In this document: positions 26,674-45,214 of the stretch, piece after piece
Position numbering within the stretch: position 1 is the first letter of the stretch
How the letters are laid out: the number at the start of each line of letters is the position of its first letter
Assembly: GCA_932521025.1 (NCBI GenBank)
Contig: OW051468.1
Location: forward strand, 186,064 to 250,063
Length of the DNA: 64,000 bases
Direction: 5' to 3'
DNA from: Oscheius onirici
Lineage: Eukaryota; Nematoda; Chromadorea; Rhabditida; Rhabditidae
The notes under the pieces: generated by a model
The model's database searches: none
Told to the model about the DNA's origin: nothing
Seen by the model: only the letters and a program-made list of their open reading frames with translations
Position numbers and translations under genes: made by a program

Positions 26674-26732
26674 CGGACAAGAATCACATATAATATAATT
26701 GAAATGAGGACAAGAATCACATATAATATAAT
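26674..26732 (+). repeat. Direct duplication of about 25 nt
   Basis: GACAAGAATCACATATAATA followed by TAATT occurs twice, separated by GAAATGAG. Confidence 0.85.
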
Positions 26733-27061
26733 TCCTTTAGCACACTTGCATTTTGTGCTTGAACAATTCCTGTTAACAAAAATAAGATAAGAGAGTTTGT
26801 ATGGGGCTGGGCAGCCACACTGAATCAGCTAATTATCCGACTTTAAACAGATGACTGGTTATTATTGGGACGATGAGACATCATAAAAGAAACAATCATA
26901 GTACTCTTCTCAAGAAGGGGCGATTTTCAAAATTCTTCCCACAACCTCTGCTCTCACAGGGTCGGTGCTTTTGATACCTCAAAAGTTTGAACTTGTAAAA
27001 AGCTAAATTTTGCATTTTGCCTGGGAGGTCATAAACCACTCGATACAGGCGTAACTGGTTC

Positions 27062-27155
27062 CGATGGCCGAGTGGTTAACATCGTTACTGGCAATCAAAC
27101 GTAACCAGGAGGTTGTTGGTTCGATCCCCGCGGGCAAAAAAGTTTTTTTGCTTTT
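27062..27155 (+). ncRNA. tRNA-like element with perfect A- and B-boxes
   Basis: TGGCCGAGTGG (A-box) and GGTTCGATCCC (B-box) both match consensus closely. Between them GTTAC and GTAAC can pair around a 12-nt loop, too large for an anticodon loop. The 3' part GCGGGC does not pair with the 5' end, and A6-G-T7 follows. It could be a pol III transcript or SINE head; it is not a canonical tRNA. Confidence 0.4.
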
Positions 27156-27782
27156 TAGTTTCTGGGGTTTTTCGAGGGCCCTGAACACGAATATGATATT
27201 TATTTTCATTTTTGTCCTTTACTTTTGGAAACATTCAAGCATACAAAAAGGCTGAAAACTTTCAAATTTGGTGGAAAAAATAAATGAAACTACCAAAGCT
27301 AGAAAGAGGCAAAAATTGGCATAATCCATCGGACAAAGTTCATTTTCGCCTCTTATCTGCGTTCTACTGAGAGATATGGAGAGAAATAGGAAGGGGCTCC
27401 GTCAGGAGAGAGGAGATTAACGTGCGCGTCATGTTCAGAAAAAGAACTTTCTGTGTTAAAAGTTAACGCAGTTTTGAGAGGAGGGTATCACATGTGATGT
27501 TTGTCCCAGAATCTCTCTCTGTGTCTGCCATTGCTGTATTTTCCCACGACAGGTTTTCCCCCAAACGTGGACTTTGTTTTATTAGAAAGAGACGGAGAGA
27601 TATGACCTTGGTCCTAACTTTTAGAGAGCTTGACTGATAGGACTATTTTTAGAAAGAAAACGGAGATTTTTAGAAACGTTTGTGACCTTGGAAACAAAAA
27701 TGCTCAAAGTTTGTTTAAAATTTGTTTACAGGAAAAATTTAATCAGAGGAACAGGACCGTAATACAACCATACTCAATTTGG

Positions 27783-27912
27783 CGAATACCGAGAATTTTC
27801 AGTCCTTTAAAATTTCCTTGTAAACATCGAATACTCAGCTAAAAAAGTAAATGTCTGTGACAAAGGATCTCGCTACTATTATTTTAAAGGACTGCATATT
27901 CTCGGAGTTTTA
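27783..27912. mobile_element. Small foldback with ATACTCAGC core
   Basis: CCGAGAATTTTCAGTCCTTT and AAAGGACTGCATATTCTCGG are inverted copies. GAATACTCAGCTAAAAA lies between them. Confidence 0.55.
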
Positions 27913-29974
27913 TTTACAAAGTTGTCACAGTAATCCGGGCGACAGTCATTTGAAAACCTCCTGTTAGCTGGTCAAGTGAAATTTCGTGTAGTATCAAACA
28001 TCTGACCAAGAAATTGGATCTGTTTGAGACATAAAAGACGCTCATTTTGAATCTTCGCGTGCCTTAGCTAGAAATTCTGGGAGTGCGTGTTAAAAATTAT
28101 AGCGCACTAAATTTGAAAAAGTTGTACAAATCCTATTTGCAACTGACTATAGCCTCTCTTTCTGAATAAATAATACAGGGGGAAAATCAGAGAATTTGTA
28201 AAATTTCGCGCGGAAAAATGCCTTGTAACATTCCGGAGGACGGTCAGGATAATTTTTTTGCTTGACTTTTAAGCCACTATTCCCCGACTCGACTAATCAG
28301 CTGAGACTCTTCTATTTTCTCTCACTTTCGTATAGTAAAAGATTCCTGGGGTGGACTTACTCAAGAGATCGATAGCCTACTAGCCCTCCTCTCTCTCTCT
28401 CAAACACGTATAGAAAAAGGGGGTGAAGGGAGAGGAGGCTGAATTAGCATGTGCTCCGCCCGAAGTATTTTTGCAAAAGGGAGAGAGGAGGGTGGAACAA
28501 AACGATAAATAAGCAGAGCGGGTGGCTCATTAGTGTGACTGCTGGTGAGAAAAAAGACACAATTTCGATTAATTCGAAGGAAAACAAGAGCTTCCCTTCA
28601 TCAACAAGCTGACTCACGAGAAAATATTTCCCGGATCTTTACTTGTCTGATAGGGGCGCTTTCATAATACTACAAAAATGGGAGAGTTGAGCTCAGAGAG
28701 ACCACAGGAGATACTGATGTTCGCTGGTATCCTAAATTATAAAAAAAGCGGTGTCCAGACAATTTTTTGTCAGAAACTTGGAGCGGGCTCGTTACTTTAA
28801 AGGACTGCCCGTTCCAAACGATCTCAACACGCTTTTGAAATCTAGATGAGGGACCAAATTTCGACCAATTCCAAGCAAGGAAATTTTTTTCCAGAATTTC
28901 CGCTTCAATAGCCAGAAAAAGAGAGATTGAGAGCCAGGCTCAAAGATCTTGAACATTTTTTGAGGGGGCGATTCTGGGTAATCCATCCTTCAAAATACAA
29001 AGAATAATTCGAAGAGAATCGTAGGGAAAGGGTAAGAGTAGTGGGCAGGTGATTAGTAGTCAGGAGAAGGGGCTCAAAGAAATTATGAAAAGATTTTCGT
29101 CGGAATATGGAGATTGTCTCATCTCGTGATCGTGTTGTAGAAATCGCTAGTTGGAAATATATAAATCTAGATGGACTTTCCAGAATTCTCGGCTTGGAAA
29201 ACAACAGAGATGAGTGGACGAAAAATAGATCCAATAGCTTACAGGGGATTGTTGACAGGCCGCCCACGTAAATTACGTAAAAACTGATGTTTGGAAAACA
29301 AAATTTGAGGGTCGTTATTGGATATGGAGAGAGAGTCGGACAGAGGTTGAGAGAGTCAGAGAGTAGAACCAGACAGTGAGAGCCTAAAGGCCTGCAAAAC
29401 TCAGAGAATGAGAGAGTAAGAGTCTGGGCAAAAAAACTGAGGAACAGAACCCAAAATGATTGTTTTGACTCTCTATCAGGGTCTGCACCTCCTCCTGTTT
29501 GGGGGTGCCGTATCCGGGGAACAAACATCCCCTCCCAGTGCTGATAATTCCCGGGCTCCGGTTTTCGCATCAAGCTACCAACTACAAGAACGGCCGAAAG
29601 ATAAGCTCCGTCCGGAAAAGTCCAACTTTTAAGCAGGCGTTTTGGAGCACAAAAGAAGGATCGCGTGGGTGCGACAACAAACTCAGTATTGAGTTGTTTT
29701 GATGATAGCGAGAGTCAGAGTCATCAAGGTCCGGGTATCAGTGTCACCTCGTCTAAACATTTATCAGTCTTACTATGGGTTAGCACAGACTGCACCGATT
29801 AGACCGGAACATAGATAGTCGTAGGGAATCTTTGGATGACCAAAAGGTCAAGTCTGTATACAGAGTCTCGATTCTTCGAACTGTACATACCTCCTGGAGT
29901 TCTCTGTGGTTCTGAAATTTGGACGATGGGAAAGTCGGATAAAAACAACCTCGCAGAGGCATACGGAAAGAAGA

Positions 29975-30400
29975 ATTCAATTCAATTCAATTTATTACGA
30001 TTTCAATGCGTTCACATGTCGTAGTCTATGCCTGTTCCATTGGGCTGGTCCGTCTCGTGCCAATCTCATCCAATTCTGTCCCATTTCGCTTGTAAAACAG
30101 CCAGTCCATCGTGGTTTCGGTCGTCCTGTAGGTCTCACTGCTCGCCAAGGTCTCCACTCTAGTACCCGCCTTGTCCACGTATCGCTATGGGCTACTTTCC
30201 TCGCAAATTCCAATTTCATTTTAGCCCATCCCTCCCGGATGTCTGTGTCTGTTTCCAGTCGTTAGTCCTTCTATCTAGCATTGTAATGCCAACGAACTTT
30301 CGAAGCATCTTCCTTTGAGCGACTACCAGCCTTGTACTATCTCTTTCTCGGAGTGTCCAGGTCTCGCTCGTGTACAGGAAAGTAGGTTTAATAAAGGAAG
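29975..30400 (-). pseudogene. LINE reverse transcriptase 3' end, decayed
   Basis: A minus-strand translation gives the conserved tail of non-LTR retrotransposon ORF2: ETWTLRERDSTRLVVAQRKM, LRKFVGITMLDRR, then after a frame change KLEFARKVAHSD and GRPKPRWTGCFTSEMGQNW. No apurinic endonuclease or RT catalytic core precedes it, so it is 5'-truncated and frameshifted. The 3' end runs into AATAAATTGAATTGAATTG, a short microsatellite tail. Confidence 0.75.
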
Positions 30401-31442
30401 GAAAGAAGGATAATTGGCATAAATATTCTGGACAGATGGAACAACCAACGTATCCTAGAAAGAACCAAGTTGAAAGACTGGTGAGTTCTAGCATTAGACA
30501 GGAAGTTCCGAACGGCTGATGAACACACACGATGAACGATGGGCTAAAATTAGTACAGAGCCCACGAGAAGGCAGAAGAAGCAGCGGACAGCAGAAGGCT
30601 ATGACCTCAGAAGATATGGCGTTAACAGTTGTTTCAGAAAAATCCCCGACGATCCAGTTGACAAGAGACTCTTTTGCCCCAGGCTTGACATAGTGAAATA
30701 TTAAACAGTTATAGTCACTCTTCACAGGCGATCAAAAACTAGCCAGCATATTTACACTGACGTGGTTTCTAGACACACAAACAGGGAAATAAACGATTTT
30801 CGGGGAATGCCCTGTCTGGAATCTGGGAAGAAAACAATTGAAATGAGACGGAGAGTCAGACTGATTCCAAAATAATGAAAAAAATCCTAAAGATCAGACA
30901 TGCCTCCTCCAGTTCAAATACCAGGAGTTTCCAACTTTACGGCCCATTTTTAATGGAAAGAACGTCCCGCAAAGTATCTTATCTTCAAGAACAATTCCTC
31001 CTTTTTGTTCGGTCGTAGATTGCTCAGTCTCCGGTTCGAGTCTCCTCTGCCTCCTGGAAAATTTATGGCTCTTATCGTAATTCCTGGCACAGAAATAACC
31101 CTGAGTCTGTTCTCGGGGAGGCGACTAGAAAATCCGCCTTAACACGCCATCAACAAGATAAGGAGAGCGGGAGGGTGACGCAGGTACAGGAACTTGAGCG
31201 TCATCTGAAAATGGAGAGGGTGCTCGGTTCAAAGCTCGTAACAGAGAGACAGAGAGATAGAATATGTATATTTTATAAGCTGAAAAACATGGAAAAAATT
31301 GTCATATATAGCGCGTGCCAAACCTTCACCTTGCGTACTTTTTTGACGCGATATTGCATACCATTTTATTCGATTTTGTACTGCATTTTTGGTACACAAA
31401 TTTGCGGTACGCAAGATGAAGATTTCGCAAAAGCTATAGTTT

Positions 31443-33090
31443 TCAGAAAGCAGTTTCATCGGTGACAATGACCGGAGCCGAAGTCTTTCTCTCTTCAGTC
31501 ATAGCCACAGCAGTTTCGTCCGGAAGTACAGTGTTGCGTCTCTTGTCCTCCTTTTTCTCCTCCTCAACTTCCATTTCCTTCACCAACTTTGGTGCAATCT
31601 TTTTCGGCATCAGTGGACTGAGTCTCTTCTTGGAAGTCGGAGTAATGGAAAGTCTCTCAGTCTTTTCCTCCTCCTTTGGAGCCCTCTTCTTCACATTCGG
31701 ACTGTGAATCGTGATGCTGTTGTCCGAGATCATACTGTAATCCAGGGTCACACTCTCTCTTTTCATGTTCGGCAGGGCGTCCAGCTGACAAGAGAGACGG
31801 TTCTCGCTCGGCTTGTGTTCTATGTAGCTGGGACAGACAAGTCGGTTGACGGCCTCAATCCAGGGCAGAGCTTCTTTTCCCATGGAGGAGAGAAGAACAG
31901 AGCCGTAGCGCATCTTGATCTCGATGTCGGTTCGCTTCTGAAAAATTGGCGGTACTTCTATGATACACATACACAATTTTCCAAAAAGTCAATAATTGAA
32001 ATATAGTGCTATAATTAGTCAAACTTATAAAATTTAGATACAGCTTTTCAAACAAAACTATCCCACACTAACTAACTATCTTATCAGCACTGTATCTCTC
32101 GAGAAATGTTAAACAACCATGTCATCATCGTCTTGAACTTTTTTTTTGCTTAGATCGTGATACCAACATTTCTAAGTTCCTCTAACCTGCCCATTTCAGA
32201 AAGTACCGTTCAAGCAAGTTCAAGTCAACTTAATTTCACAGAAATTAAGTCCTTTTCTCAATTAACGATTTCAAACAATTGAGTTTATGGACACTTTGAA
32301 TATTTTTTGTGTCTGTGTATCATATAAAGTACCAAATTGACTTTAGACAGAAGGACCAGGGATGTTCGGATGCCCGATTCCCGGGTAGCGCCAATTTGAA
32401 TTTGGCTGCGCACCAACTAGAAATACATACGACATTCGACTACGGTAGTTGCCGATACGCAGGCCCTGTGTTTTAGGAGTTGGTGCGCAACCAAAAAAAT
32501 GGTGCCATCGGTATCGGAATTTCCCAGAGAAGGACAAGGAGATAGAGAGGTAGGAATAGTAGTGTCACAATTTGGCTTCGAAAATTGTAGTACTAGAATA
32601 TAAAAAAAAGCCTTTTGTCTGGCCTGAACTCTTTTTGGACCGGAGTCTGGTCCACTTTTCTTCAATTTCAAAGTTCAAAGCATACCATTATTCCAGACTC
32701 CCCCTTCTTAGATCCCTTAGTCTTCAAAGTGGTCGTGCAGGTCGTCACCTTCACAGCTTCCGGAATATCTACCAGATAGCCCTTTTCGTCAGACGAGTAG
32801 ACAATCATATAGCCCTGCTTTGTCACGATACAAACCCGCTCCTCCAATTTTGTGGTACTGTTACAGAACGTACCCTAAAATTTTATTGTGTTTTTGTGAG
32901 AGACAATTTACCTTGTGTGTAATCATTGTAAGGACTTTTCCAGCAATTAGCGTGTCCTCCACAGCAATCTTCCATTTGGTCATTGAGGGAAGGACGACCT
33001 TCTGTAAGAAATGCAACTATGGACGTGGAAAAAAGGGGAGAAACCTACCTTACGGAAAGTTTTGATGGCGGGAAAGTCGTAATCCTTCAT
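31443..33090 (-). CDS. PH-like domain protein with Lys/Glu-rich tail
   Basis: Four exons join in phase to 271 aa: 33090-33049, 33001-32912, 32874-32686, 31937-31443. Residues about 40-145 look like a PH-type fold: strands such as ERVCIVTKQGYMIVY, EKGYLVDIPEAVKV and YGSVLLSSMG, followed by a closing helix with the characteristic Trp (ALPWIEAVNRLV). The rest is low-complexity and charged, with SITPTSKKRLSPLMPKK and EMEVEEEKKEDKRR. I cannot name an orthologue. The start is 14 nt after an ATTACCAG acceptor. The 748-nt third intron contains an inverted repeat. The PH assignment is inference from the pattern only. Confidence 0.72.
32363..32528. mobile_element. Inverted-repeat element in intron
   Basis: GGCTGCGCACCAACT and AGTTGGTGCGCAACC are exact-to-near inverted copies. 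Complementarity extends outward more weakly (CGATTCCCGGGTAGCGCC against GGTGCCATCGGTATCGG). It lies inside intron 3 of the PH-like gene. Confidence 0.5.
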
Positions 33091-33164
33091 GGCGAGAAGA
33101 GTCCCTGGTAATTACCTTGAATTTGGTTTGGTTTGAAGACAGAATCACTGGTCAAAGAAGAGAG

Positions 33165-33330
33165 ACAAAGAGACAGTAATAGATAGACAGAAAGATTGAG
33201 AGACAGAGGAACAAAGAGACTGTCATGAGGGACAGAGGGACAGAAAGTCAGAGAGTCAGAGAATCAAAGACTCAGCTAGGTAGTCAGACAGTCACTGAGA
33301 CAGAGAGACTAAGGGACTGAGAGAATGAGA
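33165..33330 (+). repeat. Degenerate GACAGAG purine repeat
   Basis: About 165 bp built from GACAGA, GTCAGA, GAGACA and GGGACA units, purine on the plus strand. It directly precedes the LINE fragment at 33337. A short continuation is at 33755-33812. Confidence 0.9.
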
Positions 33331-33336
33331 GCCGGA

Positions 33337-33719
33337 GAAACAGGATGTGAGTCCTGGACTTTGACCGAGCAGGATAGAGACAAACTAGGGGTTGTGCAGA
33401 AGAAGATGGAAAGAAGGATGCTGAACATTACCAGACTCCATCGATGGACCACTAAAAGAATGAAGGCAATCACCAAAGTTCAAGATTGGATAACAACTGC
33501 TGATAGAAGAAAGTTAGAATGGGCTAGGAAGATCTCCTCCATGCGAGCTGACAGATGGGCCAGCTCTTTGACTACGTGGATTCCTTATGACAAAAGACGG
33601 CCAAGAAGACAACCTCCGCCTAGATGGAGAGACCTTCTCAAGAAGACATTCGACGGCAATTGGTGGAATAAGAATGGGGCTGAGTGGGATCGAGTCATTG
33701 CATTCCTTAGACAATTCTA
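33337..33719 (+). pseudogene. LINE reverse transcriptase 3' end (truncated)
   Basis: A frame ending in the typical C-terminal region of LINE ORF2: CESWTLTEQDRDKLGVVQKK, LNITRLHRWTTKRMKAIT, DRRKLEWARKISSMRADRW, RRPRRQPPPRWRDLL and DRVIAFLRQF, then stop. It has no upstream RT motifs. After the stop comes AATAAATAGTACAGTATAG, a probable 3' tail. The frame is open for about 128 codons, so this copy is younger than the one near 30 kb. Confidence 0.8.
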
Positions 33720-34132
33720 AGATCAGGAATAAATAGTACAGTATAGTATAGGAGAAACAGAGGGACAGAGAGACTGTGAGACAGAGAGGCATTGAAACAG
33801 AGAGACAGTTCAAACTTCCAATTGATCTGGAAGATGTTGCCTATACTTTTCGGATCTTTTTGAGTGTTTCTGTTCAGTACACGGACAATTTTCTGGAGGA
33901 AACAAACCAGTAAAATGTCTGTAAGGGAATGAGCATGAATCCAGGACAAAAAATAAGACAGTGGAGTCTTTCAGCCTCTATCCAGAGACCCAATTTACCT
34001 CCCTCCAGCGAAGGTGTTGTCAATTCCATGAATATCTGCCGAGGTTTTCAGTCACAAAAAGGACAGCCGCCCACGAGCATCAAATATATCAGGCTACGTT
34101 TCTCTTTGCATAAAATGTGGATGAAAATCAAC

Positions 34133-34138
34133 TTTATT
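34133..34138 (-). terminator. Poly(A) signal, NACA gene
   Basis: AATAAA on the minus strand 70 nt after the NACA stop. Confidence 0.6.
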
Positions 34139-34207
34139 TTCAACTTATAACAAGAACAGAAGCTGTGTGAAAATGGATGAGTATCCAGGGAGAGAGAGAG
34201 AGCGAGA

Positions 34208-36065
<1,858 letters not shown>

Positions 36066-36465
36066 GTTTCTTCCAAATGAGTCTTAGCCCTGCAAATTTC
36101 CGTTTTCACGACAAACTGATGAAAAATCTAAAAATTTCAGGGCTTTGAACCCGTTCAAAATAGTAAATACTACATTTTTTATAACAGCATATATTCTACA
36201 TTCGCATAGAATAGAATTGGGGATTGAAGGGGAAAAAAACTACTGTACAAATATAGAATTCTGTACCAGAGGGACTGGGCGAAAGGGGGAGGGGGGGGGG
36301 TTGATTAAGTACTATTTTTGGACAAATTGGAGAAAAGAACAGGGGGTCACAACCAGTTTGAAAGCCTAGCTCAGGATTGGACTATTTTTGTGGGGGATTA
36401 TTACCGTATCACAGCACATATATGGGAAATTTTAGGCTCGGCGGGAAAAAAAAACGGGGAAGAAT

Positions 36466-42161
<5,696 letters not shown>

Positions 42162-43310
42162 TCACGTTGATCTGAAGAGGATATGTTGTGTAGAAGAAGT
42201 TGGAAAATTTGAAAGAAAGACAAGAGAAGGAGGGTTAGAGCAAGTATTTAGGATTTCGTCATTTTTTTCAATGAAAAAGACCGCCAGCCTATGTACGACA
42301 TTTTAAAATGACTGTGGTGAGCTTAGCGGAATATTTTCACGAAAAAATCTTAATTGTTGAAGAAAAACGTTCTAGAATAGGACCTTCTCAGCAAAATGGG
42401 AAAAAAGTAGATCGTATACGCTGAACTAAAATTGAGCGGGCGTTTGAACAGCCAAAAAATGAAATTCATTTTCAGCCTCTTCTCACTTTATTTTTCAATT
42501 GTTAGGGGGTTCTGTTATGCAAAATAGCAAACAGGATGTCTGACGAAATACTTAGAGGACCGAGGAGTATATGGAAAAAGTCAGAACGCGTGTGATTCTG
42601 CCCTCAAGATTGAGTCAAGTTCACAGAAAACAAGTCACCCTTTTCTGGGAACAAGGGCAGAGAAATGCGCTCCACCCACAGAAGTTGATAAGGAAACCGC
42701 TCGTGGGATTCCTTGAGCTTTGCATGGAACAAAAATCAAGATAAAAAGGTAAAATGATATGTTTGGCAAAAATGAGCCTGGAAATTTTTTTTTGGAAGTT
42801 CCCGGAATCAACACAAACACGAGTAAGCCTTCCAGAAGCTTCTAGAAGGCGTTTTTGTTGGTTTTTACGTTAAAAAGGCTGGTTACAGGCAGAAAATGTT
42901 TTATTGGGCTAAAAAGCAGTGTAAAGGATGAAACGAAAAGGCAGTCCTGCCCAAAATTGAATGATGACGTTTCTTATTGCGAAATCTTTAGGTTTAGGCC
43001 AAATTTTCTGGGTGGAATCGTCTAGAAAGTGGAACTATCAGCCCACCAAGAAGAGAGACTAATAGGGACCGTCACAGAGGGGCAGCCGGTCTCTCTGTCG
43101 TTTTCCCACAACGGCAAAAGGGGGAGAGAACCTGCACATCTAAATTGCCGAGGCCGATGGCGGCTGGGCGATCAATAGACGGGACGAGAAGCACCTGCAG
43201 CTGTCGGCGCGTTGTGTGCGGGAAAAGATAATAAAAGAAAAGGAGAGCAAATAAGAGAGAGAGATAAAAACTGGAAGCTATTTGGAGAGAAATTCATGGC
43301 AAGAAAAAGT
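42162..43310. other. Spacer between GINS3 and WWP1 genes
   Basis: About 1.1 kb without a recognisable gene. It should hold the GINS3 3' UTR and the WWP1 promoter. A short inverted repeat (CTTCCAGAAGCTTCTAGAAG) lies near 42830. Confidence 0.6.
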
Positions 43311-44248
43311 TCATTGATGTTTTCGCTTGTTCGTGACGGGACCACCACTACTGAGCCATTCTTCGACTTCCCGTCGCCAGACGAGAATCTGATTGAAGAG
43401 CTGCTTTTCCATCTCGTCCAACTTGTCCGTCTTTGTGTGACCTTGGAGAGCCTTCGAGACGACGCCTGCAAAAAAAAAATTGTCTTTGGGGAAGATTGTT
43501 TTAGCAGATTTTCAAAGAAAACTAGGGGTGTTGGTCTCAAATCTCGTGATTTTACAGTCAAGGAACGGCTTCGTGGGAAACCAGCAAATTACAATGGGAA
43601 TTTCTTTGTGTAGTCGTTTCGCCAACAATTAAGAGTCAAAATGAGGCCACCAGTTTCTTTTCGTATCAACTATGGGCAACAGTTTCCCTCATTTAGGGGC
43701 TTTCTCACAGGAAAATTCTATAACTTTAGTAGACGCCTACATTTTCAGTGTAACAATGAAAAATTACCTCCAATTCTTTTGACGAGCGTATTTAGTAGAC
43801 AGTCTGCCAGCTTTTTGCCCTCTTCCGGCTCTAATAAGTCGGCCAAATGCATTCCGACAAAGTAAAAATATTGCTGTAGGCGTTCCAGATCTGTCGTCTC
43901 GGCATTAGCGGCCAAAACTTGTTGAACTGCATCGTTATAGGCTTTCGGCACGTGTATCTAAAACTGATGTCGGTTTTGAGAGGGAAAGACTGACATCACA
44001 ATGTCTTCTTATTCTTCTAAGCATCCAAAGTGGCACATTTACTTTGACGCCGCGACTATCGATGGACTCCGGTACTGGAAGACCTACGAGTTTAAAAAAA
44101 TCTGCAATTTTTCGATGTTTAGAATGAAAAATGGCTTACCGGTAGGAATTGTGTTGTAAACTGTACACGTAATGCTTGCATTTCGAGCAATTATGTCATC
44201 GAGGTCGTAATATGTTGAAGGAACGGGCATTTCATCGCTGGACGCCAT
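43311..44248 (-). CDS. GINS3: GINS complex subunit 3 (PSF3)
   Basis: The Psf3 subunit of the GINS tetramer, part of the CMG replicative helicase in the nucleus. Exons: 44248-44140, 44083-43995, 43957-43768, 43465-43311, giving 180 aa (human 216). Family features: the N-terminal beta-rich B-domain start (YYDLDDIIARNASITCTVYN), GVKVNVPLWMLRRI, and the helical A-domain (PKAYNDAVQQVLAANAETTD; YFYFVGMHLADLL; LADCLLNTLVKRIGGVVSKA; LDEMEKQLFNQILVWRREVE). The ATG is 7 nt after a GTTTCAG acceptor. The gene is divergent from the RS-rich gene at 45215. Confidence 0.9.
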
Positions 44249-45214
44249 TTTTTGCCTGAAACTAGCAATGTAGCAGGAAGACAAGATTTAGATGGAACGA
44301 CGACATCATAGGTACCAAAGTTAGTCAGTTTTATAGCGCAAAAGAGGTTTGGAAAGGCTTTGCCATGAAATCTACGGACAGAAAAGTTATCAGCGCGTTT
44401 TCAAAGCAATTTTCACATTTTCTCTGTGAACGGATCGTTTTCTGCCGGTTGTTATCTCAAGATCGAGCAACAATTTGTGCGAAGTGACCAAAAAATTGCA
44501 GAGAAAATGAAGGGATGCTGAGAGAATCGAAGAAAATCTAAGAGTCAAAGAGATAAAATTTTTGAAAATTCCACTCCGCGCTGTTTATTGATACGCAGGT
44601 AATATTTTCCCGCAAATTCAAACCATCGTTGGTTTTTCTTTTGTTCTCAATTTCCAGGCTTTCTCTCTCACATTATCCGTAATTTCCAACTTATTTTTTG
44701 TAATTTTATAGAAGAAAATTATTGATGCAGTTGAAATAATCAAAAAGCGGCAAGATCTTGTGAATTAAGCTTCAAAAACTTGCCTTTCGCGCTCTCCAAG
44801 CTGCTGGTACTTTCGCAACGAAAAGGCTCGCTCCGCCCACAAAAGCATACTCCAATCGATAGAATCCTCGTTGGTGTTCCTAAACATCTATTTCCGTCTG
44901 CTCTACTTGCGCCTATCCTCGCTTTTCCACTCGAAAAGTGTTGGAAAAAACGACAGAGAGAAATGTTCACACAATCCCCTTATATTTCGATTATCTCCCT
45001 TCTCTCTTCTTCCTCTCTTCCCAACATCACACTGCCGAGAGCTAAAGAGACAACGGTAAAGAGAATTTGTGCAATACACAATATAAAAAATTGCCTGCTG
45101 TAACTATAATGTATTTTTCAATCCTCGAATTTAATCGTTTGAAATGTGCCGTTTTTCTTGGCTTTCCGTGAAAAATTGGGCATTTTCAGGGCAATCAACC
45201 GGCTGCAAAGGAGG
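44249..45214. other. Divergent promoter region
   Basis: A 966-bp region between the divergent GINS3 and RS-rich protein genes. No coding exon, RNA gene or transposon recognised. It includes a pyrimidine-rich tract near 44990-45020 and a 3' splice site at 45189 serving the RS-rich gene. Confidence 0.5.

Larger units (their letters stand above)
24187..31442. other. Gene-poor, repeat-rich stretch
   Basis: No gene recognised over 7 kb. A 126-aa Lys/Ser-rich frame at 24256-24636 (+) has no family resemblance and no splice context. The stretch holds three foldback elements, a 25-nt direct duplication at 26674-26732, a tRNA-like element at 27062, a LINE relic ending near 29975, and a short inverted repeat with arms at about 31318-31338 and 31406-31428. 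Confidence 0.55.

Noticed and set aside
31010-31062. B-box-like GGTTCGAGTCTCC
   Set aside because: No A-box upstream at the right distance and no terminator; probably chance.
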